From contig JAENIV010000007.1 in NCBI GenBank assembly GCA_016844295.1, positions 1 through 17,539 of the forward strand: a stretch of DNA of 17,539 nucleotides, given 5' to 3'. The position numbers and the translations under genes are program-made. Under the pieces are notes generated by a model. That model did no database searches. It was not told the origin of the DNA and saw only the letters and a list, made by a program, of their open reading frames with translations. This document shows positions 1-6,826 of this stretch, in pieces; position 1 is the first letter of the stretch, and the number at the start of each line of letters is the position of its first letter. This stretch comes from Candidatus Berkelbacteria bacterium (lineage in GTDB: Bacteria > Patescibacteriota > UBA1384 > UBA12157 > JAENIV01).

Positions 1-336
1 GCAGGCGGCTTTTCGGGTGGCAAAGTTGAGGGCAATGAGCGTTTCGTCTTGTACCAATGGCCAAGTGAGAGCTAGATCTCGTGTTTCTTTCCAGGTGGGA
101 TAGTTGATCGCTGATGTAACTATCCCGACCATATCAATATTGATGATCCGAAGAAGGGTAAAGTCGGTATCAAGAGCGATTTCGCCTGGTTCATGGAAAA
201 TCTCTGTCTCACCGGCCCAGGGGTTATCGAGTCGGATCTCGATGGCTGATCCTCGGAGCCTTCTACCAATGGCTCCAAAACCGAGAGGCGTGATAACACG
301 TGTACCAGGAACTTTCCATTTCGGACTCAGGGGCAT
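1..336 (-). CDS. Partial unrecognised protein, N-terminal 112 residues
   Basis: The minus strand is open without a stop from an ATG at 336 to the window edge, giving 112 residues and no C-terminus. The start is supported by AAGGAG at 346-351 and a good promoter just upstream. The protein begins MPLSPKWKVPGTRVITPLGF. The pattern GTRV-TPLGFGAI-RRLRGSAIEIRLDN (about residues 11-39) resembles a small SH3-like beta-barrel of the kind that starts with a G-x-x-V-x-T-P-x-G segment. That is inference from pattern only. I do not recognise the family. Codon use is more GC-balanced than that of the core genes further right, like its neighbours up to 2770. The forward-strand ORF at 104-376 is its shadow. 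Confidence 0.75.
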   Translation of the reverse strand, partial: MPLSPKWKVPGTRVITPLGFGAIGRRLRGSAIEIRLDNPWAGETEIFHEPGEIALDTDFTLLRIINIDMVGIVTSAINYPTWKETRDLALTWPLVQDETLIALNFATRKAAC

Positions 337-365
337 CTTGTCACGCTCCTTCTTGCATCGGCTCT

Positions 366-394
366 ATAATAGATGAAAATATCCCTAAAGTCAA
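366..394 (-). promoter_or_regulatory. Promoter for the partial gene at 1-336
   Basis: Read on the minus strand: -35 TTGACT (389-394), 17-bp spacer, -10 TATTAT (366-371). Transcription would start near 359, leaving a leader of about 23 nt that includes the AAGGAG site. Confidence 0.7.
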
Positions 395-415
395 GACAAA
401 TAAGGTCTTTTGACA

Positions 416-444
416 TTGATTATTTTCAAAAATTCACGTATAAT
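416..444 (+). promoter_or_regulatory. Promoter for the gene at 481
   Basis: -35 TTGATT (416-421), 17-bp spacer, -10 TATAAT (439-444). It lies back to back with the minus-strand promoter at 366-394, so the 337-480 gap is a divergent promoter region. The predicted transcript start near 451 rules out a start codon before that point and favours ATG 481. Confidence 0.7.
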
Positions 445-480
445 TGGATCTACCGAACGTCATGCGTAAAAGGGCAGACA

Positions 481-915
481 ATGAGACCAAAGACTGCTTG
501 CGAGGCCGTTAGCCTCCTTCTATCGTTATTTGACAGGTCTACGAACAACCCTCCTGCGTACGCGGCATTGTTTTCTTGGAGGCAAGGAACATATTTTGGC
601 TATACCCAGCCGATTTACTCGGATCAACCGGAAATCGTTTTGGTAAGCAAAACCAGCAGAACCCTTTATGTCGGATTTGTGACGGAAATTCGAAGACAGC
701 GCCAAGATATCCCGACCCTTGAAGTCCCAGAGGTAATCGACTTTACTGGTAACTACCACATACTGAGAAAACAGGGTAATAACCTTGTCCCCTTAACGCC
801 CGAGCAGGTTCTGTACGCTCAAACAAACCCCATCACATTGCGCGATCAAACACAGGTGCCGATCGTCGGCCCCGAAACTCATTTATATCAAACTTTTCAC
901 CACGAGACCCATTAG
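481..915 (+). CDS. Unrecognised 144-residue protein
   Basis: The ATG at 481 is chosen because the promoter -10 lies at 439-444; the same frame is open back to 373, but that part would not be transcribed from this promoter. The upstream Shine-Dalgarno site is weak (AAAGGG). The protein starts MRPKTACEAVSLLLSLFDRS. A short helical N-terminus is followed by a mixed beta-rich body with many aromatic residues (AALFSWRQGTYFGYTQPIY) and no membrane segment or signal peptide. I see no motif that identifies a family. It is monocistronic, divergent from the partial gene at 336 and convergent with the winged-helix gene at 967-2043. It may be a cytoplasmic protein with a single alpha/beta domain, but that is a guess. 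Confidence 0.65.
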   Translation: MRPKTACEAVSLLLSLFDRSTNNPPAYAALFSWRQGTYFGYTQPIYSDQPEIVLVSKTSRTLYVGFVTEIRRQRQDIPTLEVPEVIDFTGNYHILRKQGNNLVPLTPEQVLYAQTNPITLRDQTQVPIVGPETHLYQTFHHETH

Positions 916-932
916 GGCCTTTTTGCTTATTT

Positions 933-964
933 AAAAACAAAACCGGCTCGTATCTTCGAGCCGG
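933..964 (-). terminator. Terminator of the minus-strand gene at 967-2043
   Basis: Perfect 8-bp stem CCGGCTCG (943-950) / CGAGCCGG (957-964) with a 6-nt loop. On the minus strand it is followed by TTTTGTTTTT, a good U-tract. On the plus strand there is no T-run after the stem, so it serves the minus-strand gene, whose stop codon is 2 nt upstream of the stem. Confidence 0.85.
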
Positions 965-966
965 TA

Positions 967-2043
967 TCAGGTTTGAACTTCCTCTTTGGGAGCGTGTTGT
1001 TGTAGAAACTTGGTAAAACATTCACCGTGGCGGACGAAACGCCAATTTCCGAAACAGCCCTGAACAAAAGCGATTAGATCAGCCTTTTTGACAACTTTCA
1101 TTTTTCGGCTCTGATTGCCAAACGGTATCTCGCGAAATTGCATCAGACCTTGTCTAATCCACTTTTGAACGGTCGTGTCACTCACCCCACCGTGGAAAAG
1201 ACAAGAAATATCCCATGATGTATACTCGTCTTCGTCTCGTCCTCCACGTCGCTTGCGGTTGGAAAGATGGGGAATATGAACTGTCGATTCCTCGCGGATT
1301 TCATTTTGGGCGCTCTCATCTTGAAGTATTTGTGCGGGAGTGGTTACTTGCGGTAAGACGTCATGAGCCCTGAGAAATGCCAGCAAGTTGGCATGAAATC
1401 GTCTGAATCGAGGGTCCCGAAGGCTTTCTTGGGCAAATTTAATCAAATTTGCCATTGTCACAAGTCTCATGGTTTTGCCCCTATCGCCAAGGGGCACTGG
1501 AGTAAAGGGAATGATTCCAGTGAGGATCCACCGCCGGATATTTTCGCCGCTTATACCTGTTAGGACCTCAATATCTCTGGCATTGAGATTTTCAGAGGAA
1601 ATCCCCTGAAGGCGTCTGCGACTGTATCGGGTAGTTTCTTCTTCGTCTTTTACAGCATCCTGAATAATTAGTTTCGGTTTTCGAGCCTCTCGCTCTTCGT
1701 GGGCATCTTCAAGTTTCGCCAGCCCCTTCTCAAATTTCCTAAACCCTTCTACATTCAGAAGAACCCGGATAAGTTGGCGACGATCGATAAAGTATAACGG
1801 GCCGGCGTACGTCAGTTCGCCAAAATTCCAAGTCAAAAACCGATCAATTGTCTCAGCCTTAATCCCGAGAAAGTCAGCAACATCATGGGTAACACACCCA
1901 TTGATGTGCTCCACGAGAAATTGGCTATATTCAGGAGAAAGATGCTTGCTTGCCTTGGCAATCAATTCTTGCTGATGTGCGGGACAGAGTTCTTCTTTGG
2001 TAGAAACCGTTACTTGGCAACCCGTAAACTGGCAAAATGGCAT
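967..2043 (-). CDS. Zinc-knuckle protein with three tandem winged-helix-like DNA-binding units
   Basis: 358 residues, ATG at 2043, TGA stop. The N-terminus has a C4-x4-C9-x10-C20-x2-H23 pattern, a likely zinc site. Three units of about 70 residues follow (roughly 54-115, 157-227, 278-350). Each begins with an excisionase/MerR-like helix-turn-helix plus wing (DVADFLGIKAETIDRFLTW; DIEVLTGISGENIRRWILTG; DISCLFHGGVSDTTVQKWIR), continues with a basic strand and a (A/R)xLI helix, and ends in a related F-x2-F/H...L-x2-(F/L)-(L/E)-x2-H helix (…LEDAH, …FLRAH, …FLQQH). The units are joined by charged linkers (116-156, 240-277). Together these suggest a DNA-binding protein that contacts several adjacent sites. 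It could be a regulator or a directionality-type factor; no catalytic domain is visible. It has its own promoter and terminator. I know of no named family with this architecture. Confidence 0.8.
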   Translation of the reverse strand: MPFCQFTGCQVTVSTKEELCPAHQQELIAKASKHLSPEYSQFLVEHINGCVTHDVADFLGIKAETIDRFLTWNFGELTYAGPLYFIDRRQLIRVLLNVEGFRKFEKGLAKLEDAHEEREARKPKLIIQDAVKDEEETTRYSRRRLQGISSENLNARDIEVLTGISGENIRRWILTGIIPFTPVPLGDRGKTMRLVTMANLIKFAQESLRDPRFRRFHANLLAFLRAHDVLPQVTTPAQILQDESAQNEIREESTVHIPHLSNRKRRGGRDEDEYTSWDISCLFHGGVSDTTVQKWIRQGLMQFREIPFGNQSRKMKVVKKADLIAFVQGCFGNWRFVRHGECFTKFLQQHAPKEEVQT

Positions 2044-2066
2044 CTTGATGCACCCCCTTACTTTTT

Positions 2067-2096
2067 TATATAACAGTTATTTTCTCCTTTAGTCAA
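2067..2096 (-). promoter_or_regulatory. Promoter of the 967-2043 gene
   Basis: Minus strand: -35 TTGACT (2091-2096), 18-bp spacer, -10 TATATA (2067-2072). A G-rich ribosome site (GGGGGTG) lies 7 nt before the ATG at 2043. Confidence 0.6.
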
Positions 2097-2111
2097 TGAA
2101 ATTTACTTCCC

Positions 2112-2140
2112 TTGTAACTTGCAAAAATTTCTTTTAAGAT
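2112..2140 (+). promoter_or_regulatory. Candidate promoter for the gene at 2170
   Basis: -35 TTGTAA (2112-2117), 17-bp spacer, -10 TAAGAT (2135-2140, 4 of 6 consensus bases). It is divergent from the promoter at 2067-2096. Confidence 0.45.
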
Positions 2141-2169
2141 AAAACCAGCCTCGCGAAGGAGGAAAGCGC

Positions 2170-2769
2170 GTGTACATTCTTCTGAGAATTGATGATAGCA
2201 AGATTCTTGCCAAGGTTCTGACTTATCTGGCACGGCTTAAGGTTTGGCACAGGCAATTCAAGGAGAAAGTCTACGACGTTCGCGTAAGCGTACAAGATCG
2301 GATTGCCCGCATGCATAGAACGAATAGAACCGACTACTATCTAAATCCCAGCGCGGCCTGGAGCACTTGTGCGCATTTTGTCCAAGCCTGGGACTACGAT
2401 TCATTAGGGAGAATACATCCGCTTATGGATTCTGAGTTAGCCCGATCCGGGGCCGACAAAGCCCCCTACGGCAAAGGCTGGGTAATAGACAGTTTAGGAA
2501 AAAAACGCCGCGTGGCCGGAGAGTGCAAAAACCCCCTCATGCTCAACGACATTTCCTGTCCCATGTGGTGCCATGACTATCAACCGACCACGGTTGAAGG
2601 CTGGACTCACTTAGCCACCCAAATCGCCGAAGAACACGAGCACCGGGCGGCTATAATTCGCCAACAACTCGCCTTCTTAGTCGAATCGGAAATGAGTTAC
2701 GAAGAAGCCATACGGACAGACAAGATCTGGGTTTACGAAGATCGCGCCTTAACTCCTACTCTCAAATAA
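2170..2769 (+). CDS. Unrecognised 199-residue Cys-containing protein, GTG start
   Basis: The start is GTG at 2170 (MYILLRIDDSKILAKVLTYL), set by a perfect AGGAGG at 2157-2162 with 7-nt spacing. The first 45 residues are helical and basic. The middle holds four Cys segments (STCAHFVQAWDY, GECKNP, SCPMWCHDYQ) with several His and Trp, a possible metal site, although the spacing matches no zinc finger I know. The C-terminal third is helical (WTHLATQIAEEHEHRAAIIRQQ). There is no signal peptide or membrane helix. It is monocistronic, with a candidate promoter and a terminator at 2790-2818. GC-balanced codon use groups it with the three genes to its left. No function can be assigned. Confidence 0.75.
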   Translation: MYILLRIDDSKILAKVLTYLARLKVWHRQFKEKVYDVRVSVQDRIARMHRTNRTDYYLNPSAAWSTCAHFVQAWDYDSLGRIHPLMDSELARSGADKAPYGKGWVIDSLGKKRRVAGECKNPLMLNDISCPMWCHDYQPTTVEGWTHLATQIAEEHEHRAAIIRQQLAFLVESEMSYEEAIRTDKIWVYEDRALTPTLK

Positions 2770-2789
2770 TCTATCGATTTTTATCCATT

Positions 2790-2818
2790 CCGCCAAAGCC
2801 CACGCTGAGGCGGTTTTT
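2790..2818 (+). terminator. Terminator after the gene at 2170-2769
   Basis: Stem CCGCC (2790-2794) / GGCGG (2809-2813), with an inner AGC/GCT pairing across the loop, followed by TTTTT at 2814-2818. Confidence 0.75.
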
Positions 2819-2825
2819 GTATTAT

Positions 2826-2861
2826 TAAAAACCTCCCCGCCAGCGGACGCCGGCGGGGAGG
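2826..2861 (-). terminator. Terminator of the GC-rich secreted-protein gene
   Basis: Perfect 10-bp GC stem CCTCCCCGCC (2832-2841) / GGCGGGGAGG (2852-2861) with a 10-nt loop. On the minus strand it is followed by TTTTTA. It faces the plus-strand terminator at 2790-2818, so the two convergent units are insulated. Confidence 0.8.
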
Positions 2862-2897
2862 GCAATGCTCGGTACGGATGCTCGAATTGTGCTGCGG

Positions 2898-4641
2898 CTA
2901 GTACACCACGACTGGCGGGGTTCCGAGGACGTACCAGACCATGGTATCGTTGTTGAGGCTGTCGAGCAGAACCGACATCGAGTTCTGCTCAGAGGCGGAT
3001 CCGTTCAGCCAGGTGTCGCAGGCCTGGTTGATGAGGTCGGTGGCCCCAATCCAGGTGCCATCAGGCAACTGGATAGCGCTGGTCGGGTCGCCCAGCTCAT
3101 GGATCGCGTTCATCACGAACGCGTCCAATTGCTGCGCGAGCTGCTCGCGCGGATCGCCACCAGCATTCGCATCAACCAGGAAATGTGCCTGTTCTGCCCA
3201 TGGACTTCCCACGGGCGCGATAGTCTCACCCCAGTCACCCTTGGCGGCCGCAACTGGTGTGCCATTGGCGAAGTACCCGTCTATCGGTTCATCGCCGGCG
3301 TCGAAGTAGCTGGATGGTGCCCACCAAGGTCGAAGGCTGTTGAGGTAGGCGAGGTCAGCCAGAGTCGTCTGACTGAGTCCGTTCTTGTTGTGCCAGTATC
3401 CCTTGGTCAGGAATCCGGCATACCCTGTGGCGACGTTGCCGAAGCACACGTGAACCTCGCCGCCTTCAGTCACGGTGATCTCAAAGCAGGTCGGTGTTGT
3501 TGCCTGCCAGTTCCCGACGGTCGGCATGACCTCGGAGACGAAGTAGTGACCAGGCAACGGGTTCCACTCCAGGCAACCCAACGTACCTGTATAGTCGGCC
3601 AGATGAACAACAGTTCCGTTGACCGCGGTGCCGTCGAGCCTAACAGACCAGCCAGCGATCATCGGCTCGATCCCGTGTTGATAGACCCCGTCGGGAAACT
3701 TGTCGTAGAACTTGCCGACGTGGACCCGGCCGCGTTGGATCTTGCCATAGATGACAGTGTGGATTTCGCCCGAGTTGCCGGCAAAGCCCACCGTCGCGAT
3801 GGAGGACACCGCCTGAGCAACACCATCAACGTAGAGCGCGGTCTGCTGCCAGAGCGGCGGCATCTGCTCGTAGGTGGTATAGGTGCCGGGCGTGGATGCT
3901 TGGGCACCAACCTGGGTGTAATAGGTGTTGGTGACACCCAGCGGATCAGTCACGTCTACGGTCCATCCGAAGATCTCGACTTCGCCCAGGTCCCAGATGC
4001 CGTTAGCGTTGGCGTCGTCAAAGTTCCGGACGATGAGGATCGGCGGGGTAAAGGGCTTGCCCTTGGCCTTGAAGTTGTCGGTCTTCGACCACGCCGGAAT
4101 GAAGCCGAACTTGCCTTGGCCGGGCGTGTACTTGTCGACCGGTGTCACCCAGACCTTGTAGACACCACCGGGGTTTGGGGTGTCGGCGTAGCATCAACTG
4201 GACCGTGATTGCGCCGAGCGCGGCGTGGTCCTGGTCGATGCTGGTGAGGTGGGTCCCGTATGTCTTGCCCTTGTACTTCGTGGTGGTGGGCGCCGGATAG
4301 ACGTAGTCAATGACGCCGGCTGCGTTGACGTGAAACTTGCGGCTCGCAATCGGATCAGCCGAGAGCAGTACCTTGCCGGATGGGTCAGTCACCTGAAGGT
4401 AGTAGTCACCGGACGGCAACCCTGCAGCAGTCGAGGGGGCGTTATTCCCCGGGCCACCATCGAGGTAGACATCCTCTTTGGTCGGATAGATGTTATGATT
4501 GACGGCAGAGCCGTCAACGAGCGTCGTAAAGACCGCTCCCGGCAGGGGTCCAGCATTCGCCGCGGGGGCGAATGCGATCGTGGTCAAAACTACGACCGCG
4601 ATCAAGAGCCACAACCTTGCGTTCCTCCCACGTCTGTGCAT
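2898..4641 (-). pseudogene. Frameshifted GC-rich gene for a secreted protein with a prealbumin/B-repeat-like N-part and a GYW-type C-part
   Basis: Two minus-strand frames join into one protein of about 580 residues. The first (from ATG 4641) has a clear signal peptide (MHRRGRNARLWLLIAVVVLT…APAANA, about 1-30) and then …VFTTLVDGSAVNHNIYPTKE…YLDGGPG…LPSGDYYLQVTDPSG. The second continues YADTPNPGGVYKVWVTPVDK to the stop at 2898. The frames meet near 4190-4192 (TTGATG|C|TACGCC), where one extra base, or two lost, breaks the reading frame. The N-half resembles secreted proteins with carbohydrate- or collagen-adhesin-like beta domains. The C-half has TKGYWHNKNG and an IHELG segment, as in secreted T-x-G-(Y/F)-W-x-N proteins; both recollections are from memory. 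GC content is far above the flanks, suggesting transfer, yet promoter and terminator look native. It could be a pseudogene, a sequencing error, or a programmed shift; no slippery heptamer is seen. Confidence 0.75.
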
Positions 4642-4683
4642 CGTCCGAGATTCTCCTTTCCCGAAAGACGAGTTCTCGATAAA

Positions 4684-4712
4684 AGTATATATAACTAAAC
4701 CTTGAAAGTCAA
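4684..4712 (-). promoter_or_regulatory. Promoter of the secreted-protein gene
   Basis: Minus strand: -35 TTGACT (4707-4712), 17-bp spacer, -10 TATACT (4684-4689). It sits in AT-rich DNA directly upstream of the GC-rich coding region. A GGAAAGGAG ribosome site lies about 11 nt before the ATG at 4641. Confidence 0.75.
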
Positions 4713-4787
4713 GATTTATTCTTAATTATCTTAAAATATAAATAACGAGTAACAAAATACTAATTTTTGATGTAAAATTAACTTAAG

Positions 4788-4958
4788 ATGGATAGTTCAA
4801 ACAAAGCAATCTATGTCGGGGCAGTTCTCGTCGGCTCAATCGTCGGTGGCTACCTGCCGGTTATTTTTGGCGCAAGTATTTTTTCTTTGTGGAGCATTTT
4901 AACAAGCGCAGTGGTTGCCGTCGTCTTTCTATATCTGGCGGTTAAAATTTTCAGTTAA
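4788..4958 (+). CDS. Small two-helix membrane protein (56 aa)
   Basis: MDSSNKAIYVGAVLVGSIVG… with two hydrophobic segments (about residues 8-30 and 31-55), the second ending AVKIFS. The ATG follows a TAAAAT box (4773-4778) by 9 nt and has no Shine-Dalgarno site, which fits a nearly leaderless mRNA. The stop at 4956-4958 is 11 nt before the DUF456 gene, so the two are probably co-transcribed. There is no recognisable family; it is a small inner-membrane protein of unknown role. Codon use is intermediate between the GC-rich gene to the left and the AT-rich genes to the right. Confidence 0.7.
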   Translation: MDSSNKAIYVGAVLVGSIVGGYLPVIFGASIFSLWSILTSAVVAVVFLYLAVKIFS

Positions 4959-4969
4959 ATATTAAGTTT

Positions 4970-5452
4970 ATGTCCAATACTATTTATATAATTATCACCA
5001 GCATCCTACTCTTAGCCGGCGCCGCGAGCACGCTTCTACTCGTATTCCCGTCCTTAGCATTTATGTTTTTAATCGCCTTTGGCTATGCTCTGATGACTCA
5101 TTTTCAATCTTTATCTACCTTTGAACTAGGAATTCTGGCGGCCATTGCTATCATTGCCGAGGTTATTGACTACATTGCCGGACTTTGGGGGGCAAAAATA
5201 GGGGGCGCTAAAACCAAATCATTACTTTTTGGCATGCTAGGGCTAATTATCGGTCTGGTAATTTACCCGCCCTTCGGTGGAATTTTCGGGCTCTTTTTAG
5301 GAATCGTTTTTGGCGAGATTATATCTTACAAAGAGATCCTTAAAGCCTTAAAAGCCGGTTTAGCAGGCGTGTTGGGTTCTCTCGCAGGCACAGTTATTAA
5401 ACTGCTTTTAGCTCTTGTCTTTTTAATCCTCTTTTTAGTTTTTGTAATTTAA
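4970..5452 (+). CDS. DUF456 family membrane protein
   Basis: 160 residues, almost entirely hydrophobic, with about four to five membrane helices. The pattern …LVFPSLAFMFLIAFGYAL… near the N-terminus, IAEVIDYIAGLWGAKIGGAKTKS in the middle, and GLIIGLVIYPPFGGIFGLFLG…GE then a glycine-rich C-terminal helix is the DUF456 layout as I know it. Length fits the family (about 160). It follows the 56-aa membrane protein by 11 nt. The function of DUF456 is not established; an inner-membrane location is certain from the composition. No Shine-Dalgarno site is visible before the ATG. Confidence 0.85.
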   Translation: MSNTIYIIITSILLLAGAASTLLLVFPSLAFMFLIAFGYALMTHFQSLSTFELGILAAIAIIAEVIDYIAGLWGAKIGGAKTKSLLFGMLGLIIGLVIYPPFGGIFGLFLGIVFGEIISYKEILKALKAGLAGVLGSLAGTVIKLLLALVFLILFLVFVI

Positions 5453-5477
5453 ATTAACCCGTATAATTTTAAATTAA

Positions 5478-5942
5478 ATGACACATAAAATTCGCAAAGC
5501 CACAATTAGCGATCACGAAATTATTCTTAACATTGCCAAATCCTTACCCGAGTGGTTTGACGAACACGCTCAAAATTTTGAAATTCCCGAAGACCTTATA
5601 AACTACCAAAGTCTTGTCTATGAAGACAATGGCCAAATTTTAGGATTTGTAAACTTCGCCCAAGAAAATGCTCCGGAAATAAAATGGATTGGGGTGGTTA
5701 AAAATGCTCGAAGGCAGGGGATCGGGACAAAATTAGTCAAAGATGTTGAAGAAATATTACTCCACTTCGGGTTTAAAGAATTAAGAGTTAAAACGCTTTC
5801 GGAAAATGAGGACTACGAACCATACCAATCAACGCGATCATTTTATCATAAACTCGGTTTTCAAGAAATTGGCACCGAATACATTACATCTTTCGATGGT
5901 GAAAAACTCCCCATGTCTGTTTTAAAGAAAGATTTATCTTAG
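5478..5942 (+). CDS. GNAT-family N-acetyltransferase
   Basis: 154 residues. The core GNAT signature is present: a beta-4 strand (APEIKWIGVVKNA, about 65-77) followed by the acetyl-CoA pyrophosphate loop RRQGIGTKL (78-86, the Q/R-x-x-G-x-G/A motif), and a C-terminal STRSFYHKLGFQEIGTEY segment typical of the alpha-4/beta-6 region. It should transfer an acetyl group from acetyl-CoA to an amine; the substrate cannot be told. A TATAAT at 5462-5467 lies only 10 nt before the ATG and no Shine-Dalgarno site exists, so the mRNA is probably leaderless or nearly so. The 25-nt gap from DUF456 also allows read-through. Confidence 0.9.
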   Translation: MTHKIRKATISDHEIILNIAKSLPEWFDEHAQNFEIPEDLINYQSLVYEDNGQILGFVNFAQENAPEIKWIGVVKNARRQGIGTKLVKDVEEILLHFGFKELRVKTLSENEDYEPYQSTRSFYHKLGFQEIGTEYITSFDGEKLPMSVLKKDLS

Positions 5943-5964
5943 TTATTTTGTTCTCTAATAAATC

Positions 5965-5993
5965 TTGACAAAAGTCTGTTTTTGTGCTATATT
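5965..5993 (+). promoter_or_regulatory. Strong promoter of the KGG-protein gene
   Basis: -35 TTGACA (5965-5970), 17-bp spacer, -10 TATATT (5988-5993) with an extended TGC directly before it (5985-5987). Transcript start near 6000, giving a leader of about 57 nt. Confidence 0.85.
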
Positions 5994-6056
5994 TTTAGGA
6001 TCGTCGGCGATGGTTTCGTCTTGGCTGACGGCAATCACAGCAGGAGGTGCTGCAGC

Positions 6057-6278
6057 ATGGCCGAGAAGGGAACGATGACTGTGAGAGAGGCCGGCCGCAA
6101 GGGCGGCAAGGCGACGAGGGCCAGCCACGGGCCCGAGTTCTACCGGGACATCGGCCACAAGGGTGGTACGACCACCATGAGACGCCACGGGCCCGAGTTC
6201 TACGAGAAGATCGGCCGCATAGGTGGCCAGCGCGTCAAGGAGCTTGTGGCGCAAGGCCGCGCTGTGACACAGCGCTAA
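6057..6278 (+). CDS. KGG-repeat general stress protein (GsiB/LEA-like)
   Basis: 73 residues with three repeats: GRKGGKATRASHGPEFYRDI, GHKGGTTTMRRHGPEFYEKI, GRIGGQRVKEL. This is the KGG stress-protein motif (Pfam KGG, related to B. subtilis GsiB and plant group 1 LEA proteins), thought to protect in desiccation or osmotic stress. The first two repeats are also near-identical at DNA level over HGPEFY. The third repeat has Ile in place of the KGG lysine. ATG 6057 is chosen for the AGGAGGT eight nt upstream; the frame is open back to 5982, but that lies inside the promoter. The gene is GC-rich in AT-rich surroundings and forms a single unit with its own promoter and terminator, which suits a stress-regulated or acquired gene. 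Confidence 0.9.
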   Translation: MAEKGTMTVREAGRKGGKATRASHGPEFYRDIGHKGGTTTMRRHGPEFYEKIGRIGGQRVKELVAQGRAVTQR

Positions 6279-6306
6279 CGCGCCAACCGCAGCACTCTGT
6301 GTACGG

Positions 6307-6341
6307 GGAGTCCTTCCATGGGAGGACTCCTCTTTTCTTTT
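6307..6341 (+). terminator. Terminator of the KGG-protein gene
   Basis: Perfect 8-bp stem GGAGTCCT (6307-6314) / AGGACTCC (6323-6330), 8-nt loop, then TCTTTTCTTTT. Confidence 0.9.
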
Positions 6342-6388
6342 ACCCCGATTATGCTCGAGGGGTTTTCTGTATTTAAATGAAAAAATGC

Positions 6389-6417
6389 TTGAGTTTTTCA
6401 ATTTTCTATGCTATATT
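6389..6417 (+). promoter_or_regulatory. Promoter of the gene at 6447
   Basis: -35 TTGAGT (6389-6394), 17-bp spacer, extended -10 TGCTATATT (TATATT at 6412-6417). It closely resembles the KGG promoter. Confidence 0.75.
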
Positions 6418-6446
6418 TATCAATAACACGACCACGGAGGTCTGAC

Positions 6447-6716
6447 ATGGTAGCAGTTACGAACATAGAACATTTTCTGAATCAGCACCCTGAGTTCGAA
6501 GACCAGAGGGAGGCAATCCTCAAGAAAGCAAACGAACTCGCCGAGGGCGGGCTCATCTCGGGCGAAGACGTGCCGGCCATCCTCGGCGTGGTCCATGCGC
6601 ACCTGCTCTTCGAAGAGGTGTGTGAAGCGGAGCATCTGCGCCTCTTCGGAGAGGCAATCGAGAACTCGCCACTTCGTGGCGAGAATTGGTCAGTTCAAAG
6701 ACCGCACCAACCATAA
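6447..6716 (+). CDS. Small helical protein of unknown function (89 aa)
   Basis: ATG 6447 (MVAVTNIEHFLNQHPEFEDQ) is chosen for the GGAGGT site six nt upstream; an in-frame start at 6408 would lie in the spacer of the promoter. The protein is acidic and helical (EFEDQREAILKKANELAEGG, GVVHAHLLFEEVCEAEHLRL) with a disordered C-terminus (ENWSVQRPHQP). There is no membrane segment or known motif. Near the end the CDS carries a perfect 8-bp inverted repeat, CTCGCCAC (6665-6672) / GTGGCGAG (6676-6683). It is GC-rich, monocistronic and bracketed by its own promoter and hairpin, just like the KGG gene upstream. A shared stress role is inference from that parallel. Confidence 0.7.
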   Translation: MVAVTNIEHFLNQHPEFEDQREAILKKANELAEGGLISGEDVPAILGVVHAHLLFEEVCEAEHLRLFGEAIENSPLRGENWSVQRPHQP

Positions 6717-6744
6717 CACCCTCTCTCATATCCGTGAAAACAGC

Positions 6745-6771
6745 AGGAGTGCGCACACGCGGCGCACTCCT
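6745..6771 (+). terminator. Hairpin after the gene at 6447-6716, probable terminator
   Basis: Perfect 10-bp stem AGGAGTGCGC (6745-6754) / GCGCACTCCT (6762-6771), 7-nt loop. The tail (TATACTTATCTT) is T-rich but interrupted, so termination may be leaky. Confidence 0.65.
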
Positions 6772-6826
6772 TATACTTATCTTACATACTATTTATATAA
6801 CTCCTTAATAAGAGTAGAATTGGAAT

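Noticed and set aside
104..376. Plus-strand 90-codon frame at the left edge
   Set aside because: The minus strand is open over the same region with a strong promoter and AAGGAG site; the plus frame has neither.
373..480. N-terminal extension of the gene at 481
   Set aside because: The -10 box of its own promoter is at 439-444, inside this stretch, so it would not be in the mRNA.
4185..4200. Programmed ribosomal frameshift in the secreted-protein gene
   Set aside because: No slippery heptamer, rare-codon pause or stop codon at the junction was visible; decay or an assembly error is simpler.
2865..4208. Long plus-strand open frame of 447 codons across the GC-rich gene
   Set aside because: It is antisense to the secreted-protein gene. 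Its translation has no recognisable domain, while the minus strand has a signal peptide, promoter, ribosome site and terminator. High GC leaves spurious open frames, which also explains the frames at 2941, 3659, 3925, 4225 and 4499.
5955..6401. Minus-strand 148-codon frame opposite the KGG gene, and a plus-strand frame at 6047
   Set aside because: Both are shadows of the GC-rich KGG gene, which has the repeats, promoter, ribosome site and terminator.
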